From Diphasiastrum complanatum (Eukaryota; Streptophyta; Lycopodiopsida; Lycopodiales; Lycopodiaceae), in assembly GCA_029204225.1 (NCBI GenBank), contig CM055097.1:32082802-32146801 (forward strand): DNA of 64,000 nt, read 5' to 3'. The notes under the pieces are model-generated. The model had not been told where the DNA came from, searched no databases, and was given only the letters and a program-made list of their open reading frames with translations. The translations under genes and the position numbers were made by a program. This document shows positions 58,639 to 64,000 of this stretch, piece by piece. Each line of letters opens with the position of its first letter. Within the stretch, counting starts at the first letter, position 1.

Positions 58639-59352
58639 TTTGATGAAGACTTCTTAGTTATTGGACTGCAATATGTTTGAGCTTGTTCCAATTAGACTCA
58701 AAGTTGCTGCTGTCTTTCACTATAGGTATTTTCAAGGATGTACTACCTTCCTATGTGAAACACTTGCAACTATATTTGAGATGGATCTCAAATATTCCAC
58801 AAGACAAGTTATCTAGATCAGACACACAAAGTGGATTGAGACACTTTGGCTAGTTTGAATCCTACTTTTGGCACGTGTGAAATGTATCAAAAGAAAACAC
58901 TATTGACACTCAGAAGGCTCAAAGGGTGTTCAATTACTTCAAACTTAGTTTTGATCTTCAGTTTCTTGTGTAGAAAAAAAATGCTGTCACTCGGATTTTG
59001 GACCTATCCCTATGCTATTTAAGAGCTTATAACTCTTGATAGACACATCAGATTGATTTGAATTCAATTTCTATAGAAAGTACAGATCAAAAGCTTTCCA
59101 TCAAGCTATAACACCACTATCTTTGGATCTACAAGCAAGTAGATTGAAGGGACTGAAAATCTCTGATTTTCACACGTGCGGAATTCCAGAATTCCGTACT
59201 ACCACTATCCAGGTCTGAAAATTCAGTTCCAATCCGATTTGATCCAAATACACTTCAGAGAAAGGTGAGAAAAAGTACAAAACTGTTTCTTTGCTTGAAT
59301 TAGCTCTCAATTTCTTGCACAATCAGAGATGTTAGCATGCAAAGCTTAATTT
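58639..59352 (-). other. Leader of copia element C
   Basis: Non-coding, between gag and PBS. Confidence 0.6.
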
Positions 59353-59365
59353 GGCTATGATACCA
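59353..59365 (-). other. PBS of copia element C
   Basis: On the minus strand TGGTATCATAGCC, directly after the LTR end TTTTGTCA. Confidence 0.75.
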
Positions 59366-60059
59366 TGACAAAATTTCCAGATTTCACACGTGTGGGGAAT
59401 GCCCACAAGTATGATGGATCTAATTAAGCTTTGCACAGTAACCTGATTCTAGATTGGTTAACAAGATCTAGTTCAGAAGATATGGCTGAATCACAATCTA
59501 GCATGCTAAGCATCAGAATATGATAGCAATAAATCAATAATGAGCAAAAGTACAAGATATCAGTGTATTAGCATTAGCCTCAACACGAGTTAGAGAGAGA
59601 AAGATAGAGAGATAACAAGCAAAAATTGTGTGGATCCAAAATGGCATGAGATAGCTCAAAGCTTTGGTTCTTCATCACAAGATATGAGGAGAGCTACACA
59701 TGTTTATGGAGTTTGTGGTAGCTCGAGGTAGAACCACATCCATCCATCATTTAATGACATCTAAAGTGAAAACTAGAGTCTATGTGACATTTTTCACTTC
59801 TCATGCATGAAACTCTACCAACTTTTTTCCAAGTGTGGTAGTTCCAACTAAAAATGTACAAATCATCATGCATGTGTGCATGTGAATTGCCACGAGTTTC
59901 TACAAGCATAATTTTGCTAATTCTATGTCTACAAACTATATGCAAGTTGTACTCATCATTCTAGATGTGACATATCCATGTAGCTCGAGTTCTATCTAGG
60001 CCAAACTTTGCATTTTGCATTTATGAACAACATACTTGCATGGTATAATATTTGTAACA
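59366..60059 (-). repeat. 5' LTR of copia element C
   Basis: On the minus strand TGTTAC… (60059) to …TTTTGTCA (59366), 694 bp, next to a PBS. It interrupts the gag of family B, whose remainder lies at 60079-60276. Confidence 0.7.
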
Positions 60060-60276
60060 AGCCTAAAGTCAAGATGAATTATTTTTCCATTTCAACATTC
60101 AGGTCTGCACCTTCTACTACATCCCAAAGATCTCTATTTATCAACATCATTCTAAGTTTTAACTTCCAGATGTAGAAGTTAGAACCATTGAACTTGTCAA
60201 TGATTCTAGCTCCACTTAGTGATGAAGATGAAGAGCTACCTATATGAGACATGATAATAGTATACAAATAGAACAA
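60060..60276 (-). pseudogene. Copia family B gag N-terminus, minus strand
   Basis: ATG on the minus strand at 60252 or 60276 (…MSHIGSSSSSSLSGARIIDK) opens a copia gag start domain: FNGSNFYIWKLKLRMMLINR and DLWDVVEGADLNVEMEK. A stop at about 60079 and the LTR of element C at 60059 cut it off. It lies 28 bases from its PBS, so it is the first ORF of the element whose LTR is at 60320-60937. Confidence 0.8.
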
Positions 60277-60304
60277 ACTTAATCTCTCGGTTTATTTGAG
60301 CTAT

Positions 60305-60316
60305 GCTCTGATACCA
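60305..60316 (-). other. PBS of copia family B
   Basis: On the minus strand TGGTATCAGAGC, the exact copia initiator tRNA-Met site, three bases after the LTR end CCCATCA. Confidence 0.9.
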
Positions 60317-60319
60317 ATC

Positions 60320-61061
60320 TGATGGGACAAGGGAGATAGAAGAACGTGAACGGAAAAGAGAGCAGGAATATTGCGGAACAGCTCTCTCGTTCTAATCGGC
60401 TGCTAGGTGCAAAAACAGTCTAATAGACAACTTATGCTAAATGTAAGCACAGCTTTAAGTGTTCTAATTGCCCAACAGGATCTTAAAAATTAATTCATAC
60501 TCTAAAACAAGAGTACAGTCCACCGAAGAGATTAGAGATGGTTTGTATGTGGTACTACTGAAATCAGATTTAACGTGAAGTATAGTTCTGAAATGAATGG
60601 AAGAGCAGTATGATAACGCGAGTTCCTCAGGCGTCAAAGACGACCATCATCTGATCAGAAACTGACGTCCGTGTTCTGATCAGAGTGAGTAAACAAGTGC
60701 GATCAAACAACAATGAAAGTGCATTCAATCACAACAAGCATTCATCTACGTTGTACACAGATAAAAGCAAGCTGCTGTTATATTACACTGAAGCACAGTA
60801 CAAAATAGCAATTACAACAAAAAATGACGGCATAATTGGGATGCCCAAATAATGTGTCTTGTGGACGGAGGAACCACTAATCTGTGCTCGGATGATCTAT
60901 TTATAGATTACATCCGTGTATTAATTACATTCAATGCGTCGTGCCAAGAATCTCGTCTTGCATTCATAACAGACTCGTTTGCAATTGCCAAGTTTCACTG
61001 GTGCACGCGAGAAATGGCACCGGGGTGCTCACAAAAAAGTGGCAATTGCGGTTGCATGACA
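60320..61061 (-). repeat. 5' LTR of copia family B, minus strand
   Basis: R-U5 part 60320-60937 is the inverted counterpart of 55259-55884. TATAAATAGATC near 60897-60908 (minus strand). The U3 part differs from the left copy; a TGTCATGCAACC start at 61061 is possible but unproven. The LTR ends about 170 bases before the PPR start codon. Confidence 0.6.
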
Positions 61062-61230
61062 AATTTTTTCCTGAGCACCTTTTCATTCCGGCAAGGCCCG
61101 GGCAGCAATGCCACATGGCGTGTTTTCAGTGGGTTAGGTCCAACTAAAGACCCAAGGGCCCTTCCAAGTTCCTCCCTCACCTAAATACCATAATAATCAT
61201 CAAGCACCACACAAACAAGACAAAGCAAGA

Positions 61231-64000
61231 ATGCTCCTCACCACCATTTCCTTTTTGCTCTCTCTCCCTCCCTCTCCTACCTTCTCTCACCAATCCTTCT
61301 TTGGCCAATACTGTGGCTATGGCGCTCATCTCAATTCTCTGCTCGTCCGACATTGTGGAGCGGCTCCTGCTTCAATTATCTGCTCCAGCAATGATGCTCC
61401 TCCTCTGCAATTCGCTGACAGAATGTGTCAGGATGAAATCATCAGTTGCTTAGCTGATAGCCGTGCCAATGCTAATTGTGGCACAAGAACAGTAGGCGGT
61501 GGCAGGACTTCTTCAGCTGCAGCATTGGAGTTGCAGCAACATCCTCCAATGCAAGCTTCTCGTGCAATAAAAAAGCGAACAACAGCGGCAAAATCAGCGA
61601 AATCAAAGCGTTTTAATGGTGTTAGTGTGAGTTATGGACAGAGGGGTTTGAAAGAAGCTTTGCATGCAATCGATTCCGTAGATCAACAGGACGTGAAGGC
61701 CGTTTCTATTTTGTATGTCCGGCTTCTGCAGAACTGTGGCAAATTAAGATCCCTAGAAGATGGCCGGAAAGTTCATGCTCACGTAGTACAACGGGGATTC
61801 GAGACGAACGTGTTCGTTGCAAGCGCCTTGATAAGCATGTATTCCAAGTGTGGCAGTGTGGTACAAGCGCGTGCAGTTTTCGACAAAATGGACGAAAAGA
61901 ATGTAGTAACCTGGAACACCATGATCACAGGATATGCCAAGCATGGCAATGCAAAAGAGGCTTTAAATATCTTTCAGCAGATGAAGCAGGAAGATTTACG
62001 TCCAGATCAGGTAACCTTTGTCTCTCTCGTTCATGCCTGTGCTAGCATAGGATCTCTAACCTTAGGGCAGCAAATTCATGCTGATGTTGCAGCTGCGGGG
62101 TTTGAGTCGGATGTTCGTGTAGCCAATACCCTAGTCCACATGTATGTGAAATGTAACTCTTTAGAGAAAGCAATGGATACCTTTGATAAAATTCCTATAA
62201 GAGATGCAGTCTCTTGGAATTCATTGATTACTGGATATGCCAAGCATGGACGCTTAGAAGATATCCTCCATTTGCTAGAGATAATGAAGGAGGAGGATAT
62301 AAGTCCTGATGGAGTTACATTTACCCTAGTTCTTCAAAGATGTGCTAGCCTTAAAGCCATAGAGAAAGGAAGACAGATCCATGCCGCTGTGCTTGAAACT
62401 GGATTTGACTCTGATATCTTCGTGGCAACGGGCCTCGTAGACATGTATGCCAAGTGTGGATATTTGTTGGATGCAAGGAAAATATTTGAAAGAATGCCTA
62501 AGAAAGACGTAATTTTATGGAGCTCAATTATTGCAGGATATGCGAATGCTGGCCAAGGGGAGGAAGCTTTGAGACTGTTCCAGCAGATGAAGCTCGAAGG
62601 TGTTCGGCCAGACGCGGTGACTTACTTGCACCTCATACATGCTTGCGGCAGACTCAAATCGTTAGAAACTGCAAAGCAGGTGCATGGATTTGTGGTTGAA
62701 TCTGGAAATGAGTCAGATTGTTTTGTAGGAACAGCTCTTGTGGACATGTATGCCAAGTGTGGAAGCTTAGGGCTTGCACGAGAAGTTTTTGACAAGCTAA
62801 AAAAACCAGATACAGTCTCGTGGAATTCAATGATGGCAGCGTATGCCGATCGGGGTAAGGGGGAGGAGATCTTAGAACTTTATGAGGAAATGAAGAAAAT
62901 CAGTGTGATGCCAGATTCTTTGACGTATGTTTCTTTGTTAAGAGCATGTGCTAGTCTTGGAGCCCTAGAGCAGGGCAAACAGTTTCACTTGGATGCTGTT
63001 GAAGCTGGGTTTGAATCTGATGAATTTGTGGGGGTGGCTCTTGTTGATATGTACGCCAAGTGCCGGAGTCTGATAGATGCATGCCGAGTCTTTGAAAGTC
63101 TCCCTCTTCAGGATGAGGTCTCCTGGACAGCTTTGATCGGTGGTTATGCCAAAATTGGAGAGGGTGAGAGAGCTTTAGCTTTATATCAGCAAATGAAGCA
63201 GGAAGGGATGACGCCAAATGAGGTGACCTTTGTTTGTGCACTAAATGCCTGTGCTGGGCTGGCTGATTTTGAGCGGGGATGTCAAATTCATTTTGATGTG
63301 GTTGAAGCTGGACTAGAATCAGACGTATATGTTGGAGCTACCCTTATTGACATGTATGCTAAGTGTGGGAGCTTGTGGCATGCACGTCAAGTTTTTGATC
63401 ACCTGCCTAAACGGAGCTTGGTAGCATGGAATTCTATGATTGGGGGATACTCCAAGAATGGGATGGCCGAGGAGGCATTGACTCTTTGGCAGGAGATAAA
63501 ATCAGAGATTGTAAGGCCTGATGGAGTCACCTACACCTGCATTCTTGACGCTTGTGCTTCCCTTGCAGCACTAGGACATGGCAAGCTGGTCCATGATGAG
63601 GTCATTGAATTTGGATATGACTCAGATGTGTTTGTAGGTGTTGCACTTGTTGACATGTATGCTAAATGTGGGAGTCTGCTGGATGCATGCCGAGTTTTTG
63701 AGAAAATGTCTCATCGAGATGTAGTCTCCTGGAATGCTATGATTGCAGCTTATTCCATACACGGGAAAAGTAGAGAAGCTTTTCGACTTTTTAGATGTAT
63801 GCAACAAGAAAATGTGAAGCCAAATGATGTGACATTTGTGAGTCTTATCTCCGTGTGCAGTCATTTGGGCTTTCTAGATAAAGGCCGACACTTGTTTAAT
63901 TCTATGAGTAAGGACTATGGTCTTAGCCCAACACCACATATTTATGCTTGCATGATTGATCTATTCAGTCGTGCAGGGCACTTGGAAGAAGCAGTTGTTT
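61231..64000 (+). CDS. PLS-class PPR protein, 3' end beyond the window
   Basis: Open without a stop for 923 codons to the window edge. ATG at 61231 is the first after an in-frame TAG at 61135. Residues 1-60 are Ser/Leu-rich with few acids and may be an organelle transit peptide; residues 111-127 are Lys/Arg-rich. From about residue 165 the protein is PPR repeats. Landmark Trp residues (V-x-W-N) fall at 228, 329, 430, 531, 632, 733 and 834, exactly 101 apart, each with a DMYAKCGSL-type motif about 24 residues before. This is the P-L-S triplet period. The end (…HIYACMIDLFSRAGHLEEA…) resembles the last repeats before an E or DYW domain, so an editing domain probably follows outside the window. 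Such proteins bind organelle RNA one base per repeat. No intron is visible. Confidence 0.95.
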   Translation, partial: MLLTTISFLLSLPPSPTFSHQSFFGQYCGYGAHLNSLLVRHCGAAPASIICSSNDAPPLQFADRMCQDEIISCLADSRANANCGTRTVGGGRTSSAAALELQQHPPMQASRAIKKRTTAAKSAKSKRFNGVSVSYGQRGLKEALHAIDSVDQQDVKAVSILYVRLLQNCGKLRSLEDGRKVHAHVVQRGFETNVFVASALISMYSKCGSVVQARAVFDKMDEKNVVTWNTMITGYAKHGNAKEALNIFQQMKQEDLRPDQVTFVSLVHACASIGSLTLGQQIHADVAAAGFESDVRVANTLVHMYVKCNSLEKAMDTFDKIPIRDAVSWNSLITGYAKHGRLEDILHLLEIMKEEDISPDGVTFTLVLQRCASLKAIEKGRQIHAAVLETGFDSDIFVATGLVDMYAKCGYLLDARKIFERMPKKDVILWSSIIAGYANAGQGEEALRLFQQMKLEGVRPDAVTYLHLIHACGRLKSLETAKQVHGFVVESGNESDCFVGTALVDMYAKCGSLGLAREVFDKLKKPDTVSWNSMMAAYADRGKGEEILELYEEMKKISVMPDSLTYVSLLRACASLGALEQGKQFHLDAVEAGFESDEFVGVALVDMYAKCRSLIDACRVFESLPLQDEVSWTALIGGYAKIGEGERALALYQQMKQEGMTPNEVTFVCALNACAGLADFERGCQIHFDVVEAGLESDVYVGATLIDMYAKCGSLWHARQVFDHLPKRSLVAWNSMIGGYSKNGMAEEALTLWQEIKSEIVRPDGVTYTCILDACASLAALGHGKLVHDEVIEFGYDSDVFVGVALVDMYAKCGSLLDACRVFEKMSHRDVVSWNAMIAAYSIHGKSREAFRLFRCMQQENVKPNDVTFVSLISVCSHLGFLDKGRHLFNSMSKDYGLSPTPHIYACMIDLFSRAGHLEEAVV

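Noticed and set aside
61753-63864. Short ORFs in other frames and on the minus strand within the PPR gene
   Set aside because: Shadows of the 923-codon PPR frame.

Overview
This looks like nuclear DNA of a vascular land plant with a large, repeat-rich genome. The evidence is nested Ty1/copia and Ty3/gypsy LTR retrotransposons on both strands, a KIC/PBP1-type single EF-hand gene, and the start of a long PLS-class pentatricopeptide-repeat (PPR) gene of the 'DMYAKCGS' type. The repeat style, gene sparsity and long intronless PPR reading frame fit a fern best, with a gymnosperm as an alternative. That assignment is inference from style, not from a diagnostic marker. I saw no prokaryotic operons, CRISPR arrays, rRNA or convincing intact tRNA genes.

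Layout. 1-14.9 kb: a decayed gypsy element (gag, protease, RT, RNase H, then a coiled-coil ORF where integrase would be expected). It is split at 1350/10642 by a clean 9.3-kb gag-only LTR element with TGTTAG/CTAACA ends and a 5-bp target duplication. 14.9-19.5 kb: a minus-strand gypsy gag fragment, a 281-bp tandem repeat, and a minus-strand copia integrase fragment. 19.3-25.5 kb: a plus-strand copia element missing its RT catalytic core, then a truncated plus-strand gypsy gag-protease-RT. 25.5-32.2 kb: retroelement termini, a 278-bp GA microsatellite, two unrecognised ORFs before a polypurine tract and LTR, and copia/gypsy fragments.

32.2-35.9 kb is the main single-copy island. A GC-rich promoter carries a 200-bp repeat unit in two direct copies and one inverted copy, with G-boxes and AACGG (MSA-like) cores. 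It precedes the EF-hand gene at 34172-34576. 35.9-44.5 kb: degenerate tandem repeats, compound microsatellites, LTR remnants and copia fragments. 44.5-49.7 kb: the most complete copia element, with 5' LTR, PBS and all polyprotein domains, broken by several frameshifts and lacking a 3' LTR. 49.7-61 kb: minus-strand gag pieces, LTRs of several families, one copia inserted into the gag of another, and a possible spliced exon of unknown identity at 54.2-54.7 kb. 61231 to the window end: the PPR gene, cut by the window edge, its start codon about 300 bp from a retroelement LTR.

Only the EF-hand and PPR genes look like intact host genes. Nearly all other coding signal is broken retroelement polyprotein, and most assignments there rest on motif recognition by eye.
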